Below are positions 19,588 to 29,642 of a stretch of 64,000 nucleotides of DNA, in pieces. Each line of letters begins with the position of its first letter. Position 1 is the stretch's first letter. A model generated the notes under the pieces. The model saw nothing but the letters and a program-made list of their open reading frames with translations, searched no databases and had not been told where the DNA came from. The stretch spans positions 496,001 through 560,000 of the forward strand of contig JADKAE010000002.1 of assembly GCA_016715405.1 (NCBI GenBank), read 5' to 3'. The position numbers were made by a program, and so were the translations under genes. Source of the stretch: Saprospiraceae bacterium. Its GTDB lineage: Bacteria; Bacteroidota; Bacteroidia; Chitinophagales; Saprospiraceae.

Positions 19588-19745
19588 GCTAACAAATGTT
19601 TCCCGCAATATTCCCGGGCCACGAATAACAGCAGAAAGGGCAAATTGCTGCTTAATTACCGGTTATTCGCTTATCTGCGAAGGTCTGGGTTTTTTCTCAC
19701 AAAGTCAATATGGATGTGAACCGCCTCTGGTGGTGACGAGGTGAC
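19588..19745. repeat. ~160-bp dispersed repeat, copy B
   Basis: Partner of 14181-14340 in the same orientation, with the shared block CTCACAAAGTCAATATGG. It starts 74 bp upstream of the second HEPN-like gene. Together with copy A it brackets the toxin-antitoxin and HEPN segment. Confidence 0.8.
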
Positions 19746-19820
19746 GCGCCAGGCGAATCAAAACCTAATCTGCGTAATCCATTAATTTGTAATAGCCAAA
19801 ACTTAATCCGACAGTCCTTG

Positions 19821-20413
19821 TCACAACAATATCCTCAAATACAATCCTAGCTGCCCCTCCACCCGCAGCAACCGCGCAAAATGCAGCAACCGCTCTATAT
19901 CCCGCCCTTTTTCTTTGAGGTAGTTCTTTAGCACTTCTTTTTCTACATCCCTGCCGATTTTGTTCCGGAACCGGATGGCGTACCACACCGCTTTTTTTTT
20001 TTCGTAAATTTTTAGCCGCGTTTCTCCGATGGTGACTTCCGTGATGCCGATATGCCAGTATTTCTTACTCCAGTAGTATAGCCTGATGGGCGGATAATCG
20101 GGCAAGACGACTTTCCTCGATTTCTCGATGGCAACATGGTACTCAGGGGGACAAAGTCGGAAAGCTCGTAGTAATTCCAGGCGGAAAAGAGACAGATCAC
20201 GCCTTCAGGTACTATACGGCTGACTTCTTCCAATTCATCTGCTATGTCGAGGGAAGCAAGGCGGTATAGCCCTCGTTTTATTTTTACAATGGCCCCTTCC
20301 TGGACAAGCATATCCAGATAGCGATGGTGCAAACCCACATCGAGGAGATCCCTTGTCCGGGCATATCCCTTGTTTTGCCCAAACAGCCTTAGTATTTGAT
20401 CACTTTGATTCAT
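19821..20413 (-). CDS. Type IV toxin-antitoxin AbiEi-family antitoxin (frameshifted, orphan)
   Basis: ATG at 20413 (MNQSDQILRLFGQNKGYART). The N-terminal winged helix (RTRDLLDVGLHHRYLDMLV, GAIVKIKRGLYRL) is the AbiEi antitoxin domain; SRIVPEGVICLFSAWNYYEL follows. A C run has C5 where C6 is needed near 20150, after which PDYPPIRLYYWSKKYW continues to the end (197 aa repaired). AbiEi represses its operon and counteracts the AbiEii nucleotidyltransferase. No toxin gene follows at 19746-19820, so this copy is an orphan. Confidence 0.78.
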
Positions 20414-20670
20414 TGGTGCAAAAACTACTGCTAATATATATAAAAGCAGTGTTTTTTGCAAATATTTTTCAACTTACAATAAAATTACTACAAGACCTAC
20501 TTCTTTCCCTACCTCACCCCCCGCAAAAACTCCTCCTGATACGCCCCACAACTAATCCTCCCTAAAATTGTTGCCGATTAGAGGCGCTATTTAGCTTTTA
20601 TACTAACAATCATTGCTAAAACTATCAGTCCGCTTCTCTGTTGTACCAATTCATTCTGCATCATTCGACC

Positions 20671-23054
20671 ATGAAATACACACCCTTACGTTTCGTTTTG
20701 ATCACCGGTTTTGCCATTTTCTCCATGGGCCTTTTTGCCCAACAAGGCGAAATTGAAATCAAGGGCAAAGTCCTGGAAAGCAACAGCGGGCAACCTATCG
20801 AATTCGCCTCCGTGCTGATAGCCGATAAAGCTACGCAACTACCCATCACGGGCGTCACTACCGACATAGATGGCGTGTTTAGCGTACAAACCAGCACGCC
20901 CAATTTTTACATAGAGGTCAGCTTCCTTGGTTACGCTACGAAAACGATCAAGGACATCCCCGTCGTCGACGGCACGGTAGACCTGGGCACGATTATCCTC
21001 TCCGAAAATAGCGAATTGCTGGACGAGGTGGTGGTGCGGGCTGATAAATCTACCACGGAGTTCAAACTGGACAAACGGGTTTTTAACGTGGGTAAAGACC
21101 TGAGCAGTACGGGCGCCAGCGTGCTGGAGGTGCTGAATAACGTACCTTCCGTCAACGTCAGCATTGAGGGACAGGTGAGCCTGCGAGGCAGCTCGGGCGT
21201 GCAAATCCTTATCAACGGCAAACCCTCGGTGATCGCCAACGAACAAGGCAACGCCCTGGGCACTATCACCGCCGATATGATCGAACGAATTGAGGTGATC
21301 ACCAATCCCTCCGCCAAATACGACGCCGAAGGCACTTCGGGCATTATTAATATTGTGATAAAAAAAGAAGAGCGAAAAGGTATGAACGGTTCGGTCAGCG
21401 TCAATATAGGCGCGCCGCAAAATCACAGCGTGGGACTCAGCCTCAACCGCCGCACGGAGAAGTTTAACCTGTTCAGCCAACTGGGCGCCGGATACCGGGA
21501 GATGCCCACCGACTCCAGGAATATCAACCGCGACCTGATCAATAATACGTCTATTCTGAGCGATGGCCGGGATTTCCGCAACGAAGGTTTTCTCAACTTT
21601 ATCCTGGGCACGGATTACCACATCAATAAATACAATATTCTTACCCTTTCGGGAAATTTTACTTACGAAGTCGAAGACCAACCCTCTACTACTACTTTCC
21701 GCATCCCCGACGAAACCGGGGTGGCCATCTCGGAGTGGCTCCGGACGGAATCTACCAAAGCAACTAACCCGAAATACCAATACGAATTGCAGTACAAAAA
21801 GCAATTCCGCGACGACGAAAAGCACACCCTGCTCTTTAGCGCGCTGGGCAATTTCTTCGGCAAAGACCAGACATCGGAATTTTACAATATCAACCTCACC
21901 GGCGACGGCGCCACCAACGACCAACAAACCCGCACGGATTTCAAGGAGGAGAGACACACATTTAACCTGGATTATACCAAGCCCTTCTCCAAAAAATGGT
22001 CGCTGGAAACCGGCGCACAATACGTAATTAACAACGTGAGCAACGACTTTGCCGTGAGCGACCTGGTGAACGGCGAATGGATAGAAAACGGCAACCTGAC
22101 CAATATTTTTGAATACAGCCAAAATGTGCTGGGCGTGTATGCCACAGGCGCTTACGAAGACGAAAAATGGGGCCTGAAATTGGGCCTGCGTGCAGAAAAT
22201 ACAGACCTGAGCACCTACCTCGTGAATACCCAGCAATCCAATAACCAGAATTTCACCAACCTTTTCCCAACGCTGCACACCTCGTACAAACTCACGGATA
22301 ATTTTTCGCTGCAAGCGGGTTATTCCAGGCGCGTTTTCCGCCCGAGGCTGTGGGATCTGAACCCCTTTTTCAACGTCCGTAACAATTTCAGCATCCGCAC
22401 CGGCAACCCCAACCTGCTGCCGGAATTCACCGATTCCTATGAGTTGACGAGCATTTATATCCTCGGACAAGCCTCTCTGAACTTTGGCGTGTACTACCGC
22501 TATACCACGGAAGTCGTGGAGCAGGTGTCTACTTTTGAAAACAATATCAGCATTTTCATGCCCATGAATATCGGTACCAACCGCTCCACGGGCGTTGAGA
22601 TCAACGGCAAAATCGACGCCACCAAGTGGTTGTCTTTCAACGGCGATTTCAACTACAATTATTTCAACCGCCAAGGCTCCCTGGAAGCCACTTCTTTTGA
22701 TTTTAATGCAGACCAGTGGTCGTCGAAGCTGACCGCCAAACTCAAACTACCCGCCGAAATAGAATTCGAGATCATCGGGCAATACCAGTCGCGGCTCCAG
22801 ACCGTGCAAAGCGTAGTCTCCGAAAACCTCTTTGCCGACCTCGGCTTGCGCAAAAAAATTATGAAGGGCAAAGGCGTTTTCAACCTGAGCATCCGCGACT
22901 TGTTCGCTTCCCGCATTCGCGAAAGCGCAACCAATCAACCCAACTTCTATCTATACACTGGAGCCGCCGCGGCCGCTTTGTGACGTTCGGCTTCAGCTAC
23001 GGCTTCGGCAAAGGCGAAGCCATGGAGTATTCGGGGCAGAGAAGGCGCTTCTGA
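20671..23054 (+). CDS. TonB-receptor-like outer membrane beta-barrel protein with CarboxypepD_reg-like N-terminus
   Basis: ATG at 20671 (MKYTPLRFVLITGFAIF, signal peptide ending GLFAQ); the TTG at 20641 is less likely. Residues ~25-105 are a carboxypeptidase-regulatory-like domain, ~115-230 a plug-like domain (VLEVLNNVPSVNV, INGKPSV, IERIEVITNPSAKYD), and the rest a barrel. One base is missing near 22960. The true C-terminus reads RGRFVTFGFSYGFGKGEA and ends RRRF, giving 794 aa. This is the 'outer membrane beta-barrel family' common in Bacteroidota. There is no SusD-like partner next to it, so the substrate is unknown. Confidence 0.85.
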
Positions 23055-23055
23055 T

Positions 23056-23153
23056 GGAGAGTGTGGGAGGGTGAGAGTGTGAGAGTGTGGGAACATGAAA
23101 TATCTCCAACATGAAACATCTCACCCTCCCACACTCCCACCCTCTCACACTCT
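23056..23153. repeat. Hairpin of tandem GTGTGGGA/GAGAGTGT words
   Basis: The left arm (GAGAGTGTGGGAGGGTGAGA...) is mirrored by a right arm of TCTCACCCTCCCACACTC type, separated by ~20 bp. It lies between the convergent barrel gene and the molybdopterin-subunit gene and overlaps both stop codons' surroundings. It could act as a bidirectional terminator, but the words recur at 46312-46400. Confidence 0.85.
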
Positions 23154-25347
23154 ATCCCAGTATCTGTCCGCCAGCCAGGAACGGCTGATCGTACACCCGC
23201 TTGCCGGTGGCCTTGTACATAGCATTAGCCAGCGCGCCGATAATAGGCGGATTCAAAGGTTCGCCGAGGCCCGTCGGGTCAATTCCGTTGCTCACGAAAT
23301 GCACCTCGATGGCCTTGGGCGCCTCGCTATGGCGGATGAGGCGGTATTTATCGAAATTGCTTTGCTCAGCCGCACCGTCCTTGAAAGTGAGCGTGCTGTA
23401 CAGGGCATGGCCGATGCCATCCACGATACCGCCCTCAACTAGATTGATAGCAGCGTCAGGATTCACGACGATACCGCAGTCAACAGCGCAGTGGACTTTC
23501 TGTATCAAGGGTTTGCCGTCTTCCAGCACCATGTCTATTACCTGGGCTACGTAGGAATTGTGGCAGTAATAAGCCGAAACGCCCCGGTGTACGCCTGCTG
23601 GGTCGTTTTTCCCCCAGCCCGATTTCTCGCGCACCAGTTCCAACACCCCTGCATAGCGGGCCGCTTCGTAGTCGTTGTTCTTGCCGACGGGGTTTTTCTT
23701 TGCCCGGTCGAAAAGCTCCAGGCGGAATTCGATGGGGTCTTTGCCCATAGCCTCCGCCACCTCATCGAGGAAGGACTGCTCGGCGCCGGCGATGAAATTC
23801 GAGCCCGGCGCGCGCCAGGCCCCGGTGGAGATGTTGGAGTCCAGGGTCCAGTCTTCGGCCAGGTAGTTGTCTATGGCGCCGGCCGGGAACCGGTCGGCAT
23901 GCACGGGGCTATCCTGGATGCCGCCGCCACGGATATGAAAACCGATTAGCTTATTATTGGCGTCCAGGGCGGCGCGGTAGGTGACGTGGTAGGCGGGGCG
24001 ATAGATACCCTGCGTCATATCGTCCTCGCGGGTATAAACCAGCTTAATGGGCGCGTTCATTTTTTGCGAAATGACCGCCGCCTCCACCACGAAGTGACCG
24101 TAAAGTCGCCGTCCAAAACCGCCGCCCTGGCGGGTCATCTGAATGTCGATCTTTTCGAGGGGCAGTCCGAGGCGGGCGGCCACCGTCTTTTCCATGAACT
24201 CCGGCGTCTGTACCGGTCCTACAAGCTCTGCTTTGTCGGCTGTTACGTGGGCGAAGAAGTTCATCGGCTCCATCGTATTGTGGGGCAGGAAGGGGGCGGT
24301 ATACGTGCGTTCGATGACCTTCGCCGCGCTTTTGAAAGCCGCCTCCGGGTTGCCGTCTTTGCGGAGTTGAGTGGCGGGTTTGGCGGTGAGCGCGGCCATT
24401 TTGGCCATGTAGCCCTCGGTGTTTTCGGCTGCCGAGGTGCGCTCCCATTCTATTCTCAGCGCCTTCTTGGCGTTCATCACTTCCCAGGTCGTATTGCCCA
24501 CCACGACTACCAATTCATCGAAAGCCGTTGTATCTGACCATTGCTTTTCGTAGCCTTCGTTATATAAATTGATCGTAAAGACGTCCTTGATACCGGGCAT
24601 GGCCTTTGCCGCCGAGTCGTCTACCGATTTCAGTTTCATGCCAAAAGCCGGTGGGTGTGCGATCATGGCGATGAGCATGCCCTCAACCTTGTAGTCCAGT
24701 CCGAATAGCGGCTGCCCCGTCACGATCTTCTTGCCGTCCACATTCTTGCGCGACGTACCTATGATCTTGAAATCCTTTGCATCTTTGAGTTGCACTTCCT
24801 CCGGCACGGGAATTTTGGCGGCTGCTGAAGCCACCTCGCCGTAACCTATCGACTTGCCGCTTTTTTCGTGGTACAACATACCTGCGGCGGTGGTGATTTC
24901 GGCTACGGGAACCTGCCACTGCTGGGCCGCGGCTTCCCGCAGCATGTGCCTGGCCGTAGCGCCGGCCATACGCAGGCTCTGCCAACCCTGCCGGATCGAC
25001 TGGCTGCCGCCGGCCACCTGGCGGGTAAATATATCGGTATTGAGCGGCGCTTGCTCTACTACCACGTTTTTCCAGTCCACATCAAGCTCCTCGGCAATAA
25101 TCATGGGCATCGAGGTCTTCACATTCTGCCCGATTTCGGGGTTGGGCGACATGATAGTGACCACGCCGTTTTCGCCGATTTTCAGAAAGCCGTTGATGTT
25201 AAACCACTCTTTCGGCATGTTGAGCACTTCCTCGGGCGTAGGGTTGCAGGAAGCCAGCCAGCTAAAGCCGAGCATCATGCCGCCTCCTGCGAGGACGGTG
25301 GTTTGCAAAAAAGAACGCCTGTTATATGTTGTTTTTACGATGGTCAT
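23152..25347 (-). CDS. Molybdopterin-binding subunit of an aldehyde/isoquinoline oxidoreductase (IorB-like), Tat-exported
   Basis: 731 aa from ATG 25347, which places a twin-arginine signal (NRRSFLQTTVLAGG) at the N-terminus; the upstream in-frame start is rejected. The body is the xanthine-dehydrogenase-family large subunit (PEIGQNVKTSMPMIIAEELD, QTPEFMEKTVAARLGL, GGGFGRRLYGHF, GAWRAPGSNF, GLGEPLNPPIIGA). It would bind the Mo-cytosine dinucleotide cofactor and hydroxylate an N-heterocycle or aldehyde with electrons leaving via the small subunit. The Fe-S subunit gene lies directly upstream on the same strand, separated by a repeat. Frame intact. The exact substrate is unknown. Confidence 0.88.
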   Translation of the reverse strand: MTIVKTTYNRRSFLQTTVLAGGGMMLGFSWLASCNPTPEEVLNMPKEWFNINGFLKIGENGVVTIMSPNPEIGQNVKTSMPMIIAEELDVDWKNVVVEQAPLNTDIFTRQVAGGSQSIRQGWQSLRMAGATARHMLREAAAQQWQVPVAEITTAAGMLYHEKSGKSIGYGEVASAAAKIPVPEEVQLKDAKDFKIIGTSRKNVDGKKIVTGQPLFGLDYKVEGMLIAMIAHPPAFGMKLKSVDDSAAKAMPGIKDVFTINLYNEGYEKQWSDTTAFDELVVVVGNTTWEVMNAKKALRIEWERTSAAENTEGYMAKMAALTAKPATQLRKDGNPEAAFKSAAKVIERTYTAPFLPHNTMEPMNFFAHVTADKAELVGPVQTPEFMEKTVAARLGLPLEKIDIQMTRQGGGFGRRLYGHFVVEAAVISQKMNAPIKLVYTREDDMTQGIYRPAYHVTYRAALDANNKLIGFHIRGGGIQDSPVHADRFPAGAIDNYLAEDWTLDSNISTGAWRAPGSNFIAGAEQSFLDEVAEAMGKDPIEFRLELFDRAKKNPVGKNNDYEAARYAGVLELVREKSGWGKNDPAGVHRGVSAYYCHNSYVAQVIDMVLEDGKPLIQKVHCAVDCGIVVNPDAAINLVEGGIVDGIGHALYSTLTFKDGAAEQSNFDKYRLIRHSEAPKAIEVHFVSNGIDPTGLGEPLNPPIIGALANAMYKATGKRVYDQPFLAGGQILG

Positions 25348-25389
25348 CGTGAAATAGGTTTTGTTGTGTGTGTAAGTATCGCTTTCCAG

Positions 25390-25466
25390 CACCCCCAACC
25401 CCTAAAGGGGAGATCCTCCTCCCGCGCAAAGTCGCACGGTCGCACGGTCGCAAAGTCGCAAAGTCT
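25390..25466. repeat. Octad-word repeat between the two oxidoreductase subunit genes
   Basis: Contains CCCCTAAAGGGG followed by TCGCACGG, TCGCACGG, TCGCAAAG, TCGCAAAG. The composition matches the in-gene repeat at 9056-9366. It fills most of the 121-bp gap within a presumed two-gene operon. Confidence 0.8.
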
Positions 25467-25468
25467 GC

Positions 25469-25915
25469 TCATACGGACTTAATCGCTGCCTTAATGCGCA
25501 CATACGTGCCGCAGCGGCAGATATTACCGTTCATTGCGCCATCGATTTCCTCATCGCTGGGCTTTGGATTGGCCTTCAAAAGGGCCACGGCGTTCATAAT
25601 TTGTCCGGCCTGGCAATAGCCGCACTGGGGAACGTCGTGTTCCAGCCAGGCTTTTTGCACCGGGTGGTCGCCGTCTTCCGACAGCCCTTCGATCGTCGTG
25701 ACGGCCTGGTTGCCTATCTGTGAGACGGGCAACATACAGGAGCGCATGGCTATGTCGCCCACGAGAATCGTACAGGTACCGCATTGGGCAATACCGCAGC
25801 CATATTTGGTACCCACCAGATTGAGGTGATCGCGCAGTACCCAGAGAATGGGCGTAGCGGGATCGACGTCCACCTGCTGCTTTTTACCGTTGATGTTAAG
25901 GTTGAAAGTTGCCAT
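25469..25915 (-). CDS. (2Fe-2S)-binding small subunit of the molybdenum hydroxylase (IorA-like)
   Basis: 148 aa, intact. The N-terminal plant-type ferredoxin fold has the cluster motif CGIAQCGTC. The C-terminal all-alpha domain has CGYCQAGQ and CRCG for the second [2Fe-2S] cluster. Spacing and length match isoquinoline 1-oxidoreductase alpha subunits. It passes electrons from the Mo subunit encoded downstream to an external acceptor, probably a cytochrome, since no FAD subunit is present. Gene order small-then-large is typical. Confidence 0.9.
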   Translation of the reverse strand: MATFNLNINGKKQQVDVDPATPILWVLRDHLNLVGTKYGCGIAQCGTCTILVGDIAMRSCMLPVSQIGNQAVTTIEGLSEDGDHPVQKAWLEHDVPQCGYCQAGQIMNAVALLKANPKPSDEEIDGAMNGNICRCGTYVRIKAAIKSV

Positions 25916-26241
25916 GATATTGAAATGGATGTATAATTTTATACGCTCAAGTTAATAATTTATTGTGAAAATTCACAGGCTTGCGTGGGTTTTGCACCTC
26001 CACCACCTTATCGACATAATGGACCTTGCTGCCGCCGATGAAGAAGCTACAAAGAAAAATATTTTGAGGGGGGGCTATAACGGAATTCAAAGGGATAGTT
26101 GCGAAAATTAAATAAATGTACTATACCAAGGCTTCTACCGCCAATTTATTAGTCGTCGATGAAATCATCATTTCTAAACACTTCCAATTGAAAGCATATT
26201 GTTAATTTTTTATCTTGCCATTGATTTAAAGACGATACCCT
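25916..26241. other. Divergent intergenic region, no confident gene
   Basis: Separates the IorA-like gene from the DUF1016 gene. A short minus-strand frame (25947-26056; SFFIGGSKVHYVDKVVEV) looks protein-like but has no start, homologue or partner that I recognise. Confidence 0.4.
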
Positions 26242-27275
26242 ATGCCAAACGAAATCAGCAAGCATCAGGACCCTCTTTTACTGATATCCGCGCGATGATC
26301 GAAGAGGCGCGTACGACAGTTAGCCAGACTATTAATATGGCGCTGACGCTGCTCTACTGGAATATAGGCAAGCGAATCAGGCAGGAAGTACTTGAAGATG
26401 AACGTGCCGAATATGGCGCGTCAATTGCATCGACACTGTCGCAACAATTCGACGGAGGAATACGGCAAAGGTTACACTGAAAAGGGCCTGCGGCGGATGA
26501 TTCAATTCTACGAATTTTTCCTGACCTTGAAATTGTCGCGACACTGTCGCGACAATTGAGTTGGTCGCATTTCATAGAACTCATTCCGCTCAAAACAGAC
26601 CTGGAACGCGACTTCTACGCTCAAATGTGCCGCCTCGAAAAGTGGAGTGTCCGCATCTTGCGCAAAAAGATCCAATCGATGCTCTTTGAGCGCATGGCTA
26701 TTTCTCAAAAACCGGAGGAACTGGCCAGACTGGAACTGCAAGCATTAACGGAAGAAGACCTATTAAGTCCTGATCTGGTCTTTCAGAACCCATACATACT
26801 TGATTTTTTAGGCTTGAAAACCAAATATCAGGAACGCGATCTTGAACAAGCTATCCTGGAGAAACTGGAGTATTTCCTGCTGGAACTTGGCGCGGGATTT
26901 ACCTTCGTCGAAAGACAAAAGCGGATGATCATCGACGGAAAAGATTATAAGCTGGACCTGCTCTTCTACCACCGGAAGCTGAAACGCCTGATCGCCATCG
27001 AACTGAAGATCGGCTCCTTTGAAGCCGCCTACAAAGGCCAAATGGAACTCTACCTCCGCTGGTTGGAAAAATACGAAACCGAACCTGACGAAGGCCAACC
27101 CATCGGCCTGATCCTCTGTGCCGAGGGCAATACCGAGCAAATCGAGTTGCTCCAGTTGGATGAAACCAACATCAAGGTAGGGCAGTACATTACCCAGTAC
27201 CTGCCCAAAGACCTGTTAAAAAAGAAACTACACCAGTTCGTAGCAGCCTCACGCCGACAATTGGATAATAAATAA
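26242..27275 (+). CDS. DUF1016 (YhcG-type) PDDEXK nuclease domain protein (three frameshifts)
   Basis: ATG at 26242 (MPNEISKHQD). Repairing a missing T near 26280, an extra base near 26455 and a missing T near 26518 gives 344 aa. The N-terminal helical domain has the family hallmarks ALTLLYWNIGKRI, YGKGYTEKGLRRMIQFYE and LSRQLSWSHFIEL. The C-terminal domain is a PDDEXK-type nuclease fold (KDYKLDLLFYHRKLKRLIAIELK) with D and ExK residues. DUF1016 proteins are frequent in accessory DNA and are linked to restriction-like or mobile functions, but the role is not established. The breaks cluster in the first 280 bp, so true decay is possible. Confidence 0.75.
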
Positions 27276-27730
27276 AAGGTAAGGAGATATCCACTTATGT
27301 CACCAACCATTTGCTCTATTATAGCTCCCCTAAAACAAACTCCCGCCCCAAATAAATTCCCCGAACCCCGGTGCGCCGGGTAACGCCCGATAAGGCGATA
27401 GTTCTGTACTCTAATGGCGTCAACTTTAGGAAAAACTCAAGCGATTTTTTTAACCACAGCGTTTCGCAGAGTTACAAGGACTCGGCGTAAATCTGCGGTT
27501 AAATAATTTTGTTAAGCTGACGATATTAGTCTTGTAGTCCTATAGTAGTCATGCCGGGAAATGTAATTCTTTTCTACATTTTACCGGAAAATTTGTATGA
27601 AAAAATGACAAATTTTCAATTTAGCAACAGCCACGCTTTAATAATCGTGTTCCTGCCACAAACAACTCCAAAACGCCCTTCTTTTACACCTGTTTTGCAC
27701 CAACACAATTTCCCTCACCCCAAAACAATC
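27276..27730. other. Intergenic region without a gene
   Basis: About 450 bp with no supported coding sequence. It contains a few short palindromes (CCGGTGCGCCGG) and AT-rich sequence leading to the ArsR operator. No repeat family seen elsewhere in the window is present. Confidence 0.45.
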
Positions 27731-27752
27731 TATTCAAATACTTGTTTGAATA
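27731..27752. promoter_or_regulatory. Inverted repeat, probable ArsR-type operator
   Basis: TATTCAAA and TTTGAATA form perfect 8-bp arms with a 6-nt spacer, 20 bp upstream of the ArsR-family start codon. ArsR/SmtB proteins bind such AT-rich imperfect 12-2-12 palindromes over their own promoters, so autoregulation is likely. Confidence 0.65.
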
Positions 27753-27771
27753 TCTGAATACAACATACCTT

Positions 27772-28424
27772 ATGGAAAAACGAGCCTTCAAAGACAGCAT
27801 CTACACGGCCATCGCAGGGCTAACCAAAGCCTTCTCCCACGCCAACCGCCTGGAAATACTCGACCTGCTGGCAAATGGGGAAAAGACCGTGGAGCAAATC
27901 GCTGGGCAGACCGCCATCTCGGTTGCCAATGCCTCGCACCACTTGCAACTGCTGAAAAATTCTAAGCTGGTGAAGGCCAGAAGGGAGGGCAATTTTATTT
28001 TTATACCCTCAACGGGCAAAAGGTCTACGCTGCCTGGAAAGCGCTGCGGGATTTGGCGACGGAGCAAGAACCTGCCGTGCAAATGACACTCCATCGATTC
28101 AGGAAGGAGGCTGGCAGTCCGCAAAGCCGCTCTCTCGAAGACCTGCCAGGCAGTAGCGAGGCGTTTTTCCTCGACGTGCGGCCGGCCGACGAATTTGCCG
28201 CCGGACACCTGCCGGAGGCCCGCTCTATCCCTATCGAAGAGTTACCGGAACGCCTTGGCGAGCTACCCCGCCACAAAATCATCATCGCCTACTGCCGCGG
28301 GCCTTTCTGTACGATGGCCGACGAGGCGGTGCAATTGCTCAAAGCCAATGGCTTCGACGCCGTCCGCCTCGAGGAAAGCTACCTGGATTACAAACTGGTC
28401 AACAACGAAACATGGAAGTCCTGA
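27772..28424 (+). CDS. ArsR-family transcriptional regulator fused to a rhodanese domain (frameshifted)
   Basis: ATG at 27772 (MEKRAFKDSIYTAIAGLTKA). Residues 15-90 are an ArsR winged helix (HANRLEILDLLANGEKTVEQ, SVANASHHLQLLKNSKLV). A T run is one base short near 28003 and then NGQKVYAAWKALRDLA resumes. Residues ~125-215 are a rhodanese domain (FFLDVRPADEFAAGHLPEAR) with the active loop CRGPFC. Repaired length is 217 aa. ArsR-rhodanese fusions are known regulators of sulfur- or persulfide-responsive genes; the rhodanese Cys may be the sensor. The MFS transporter start overlaps the stop by 13 bp, so they form an operon under the upstream palindrome. Confidence 0.82.
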
Positions 28425-29640
28425 TAGCCTACAATCCGAATATACATGAAGTAAAACTCGGCTTGCGCCAAAACTGGCAGCAGTTCGCACTTCTCGTCGT
28501 CATCAACGCCTTTGTGGGCGGCATGGTGGGACTGGAGAGAACTATTTTGCCGGAAATTGCCGAAACAGATTTTGGGATGGCCGCCAAAACAGCCATTCTT
28601 TCTTTTATCGTTGTTTTTGGGGTGGTTAAAGCTATCACCAATTATTATACGGGCACTTTAGCCAATAAATTAGGCCGGAAAAACTTATTGACGCTGGGAT
28701 GGCTGATCGCCCTGCCTATTCCCTTTATCCTGATTTATGCCCAGTCGTGGAATTGGGTCATATTCGCAAACGTACTGCTGGGCATCAACCAGGGATTAAC
28801 CTGGTCGAGTACGGTTGTGATGAAAATTGACCTGGTGGGGGAGAAGAATCGCGGACTGGCAATGGGTTTGAACGAATCGGCCGGCTATCTCGCAGTGGGC
28901 GGCGTTGCTTTCCTGACCGGCTGGATTGCATCAGAATATGGGGTACGACCTTATCCTTTTTACCTCGGCATTGCATTTGCGTTTATCGGGTTGATTTTAA
29001 GTTGGTTGTTTGTAAAAGATACCGCTCACCATGTCAATGCGGAGACGACCACGAGCGACCTGCCAAAGTTGAAAAATATCTTTTGGGAAACCACCTGGAA
29101 GCATAAAAGCCTGGGGAGTATTTCACAAGCGGGCCTGGTCAATAACCTGAATGACGGAATGGTCTGGGGTTTGTTACCAATTTTGCTGGCCACAAAAAAC
29201 TTCGATTTGGGACAGATAGGAAAAATCGTGGCGCTTTATCCCATTGTCTGGGGATTGGGCCAATTGTTTACCGGAAAAATGGCGGACCACCTCAATAAAA
29301 AAAGTATGCTATTTTGGGGGATGTTGATGCAGGGCCTTGCTTTGTTGCTGATGATATACGCGACCAGCTTTTTGCATTTTGCGACCCTCTCTGTGGTGCT
29401 GGGTATCGGTACGGCCATCGTTTATCCCACTTTTTTGGCTGCAATTGCGAATTACGCTCATCCACAACAAAGGGCGGAAAGTATCGGTATTTTTCGCTTA
29501 TGGCGTGACTTAGGCTATGCTATCGGCGCTTTATTGACGGGCATTCTCGCGGACTCGCTGGGCATTAATTGGGCAGTAGGGCCATTGGATTTTTAACTAT
29601 TTTATCCTCCATTATTATTTTAATTCGAATGAAAAAATAA
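28412..29640 (+). CDS. MFS transporter (frameshifted at C-terminus)
   Basis: Starts with ATG overlapping the regulator's 3' end. About 12 membrane segments, with the MFS signature loop TGTLANKLGRKNLLTLGW between TM2 and TM3 and GLAMGLNESAGYLAVG in TM5. One G is missing near 29579; the repaired tail reads AIGFLTILSSIIILIR and ends at 29640 (409 aa). Context suggests export of, or resistance to, the ligand sensed by the ArsR-rhodanese protein, such as a sulfur species or metalloid (inference). No transported compound can be named. Confidence 0.82.
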
Positions 29641-29642
29641 TC

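Noticed and set aside
14160..19620. Possible integron attC sites (GCTAAC next to repeats A and B; palindrome between the HEPN-like genes)
   Set aside because: The GTTRRRY/RYYYAAC core pair is not present at proper spacing, and no integrase gene is in the window.
20839..22674. Long 611-codon minus-strand frame opposite the barrel gene
   Set aside because: Antisense shadow of a GC-biased coding region; His/Val-rich composition with no domain, while the plus-strand gene has clear TonB-receptor-like motifs.
25947..26056. Minus-strand coding remnant (SFFIGGSKVHYVDK)
   Set aside because: Too short, no start codon, no recognisable family or neighbour; could be chance.
26430..26560. TTGTCGCGACACTGTCGCGACAA-like palindrome as a regulatory site
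   Set aside because: It encodes the conserved ATLSRQLSWSHF segment of DUF1016 proteins, so the symmetry follows from codon choice.
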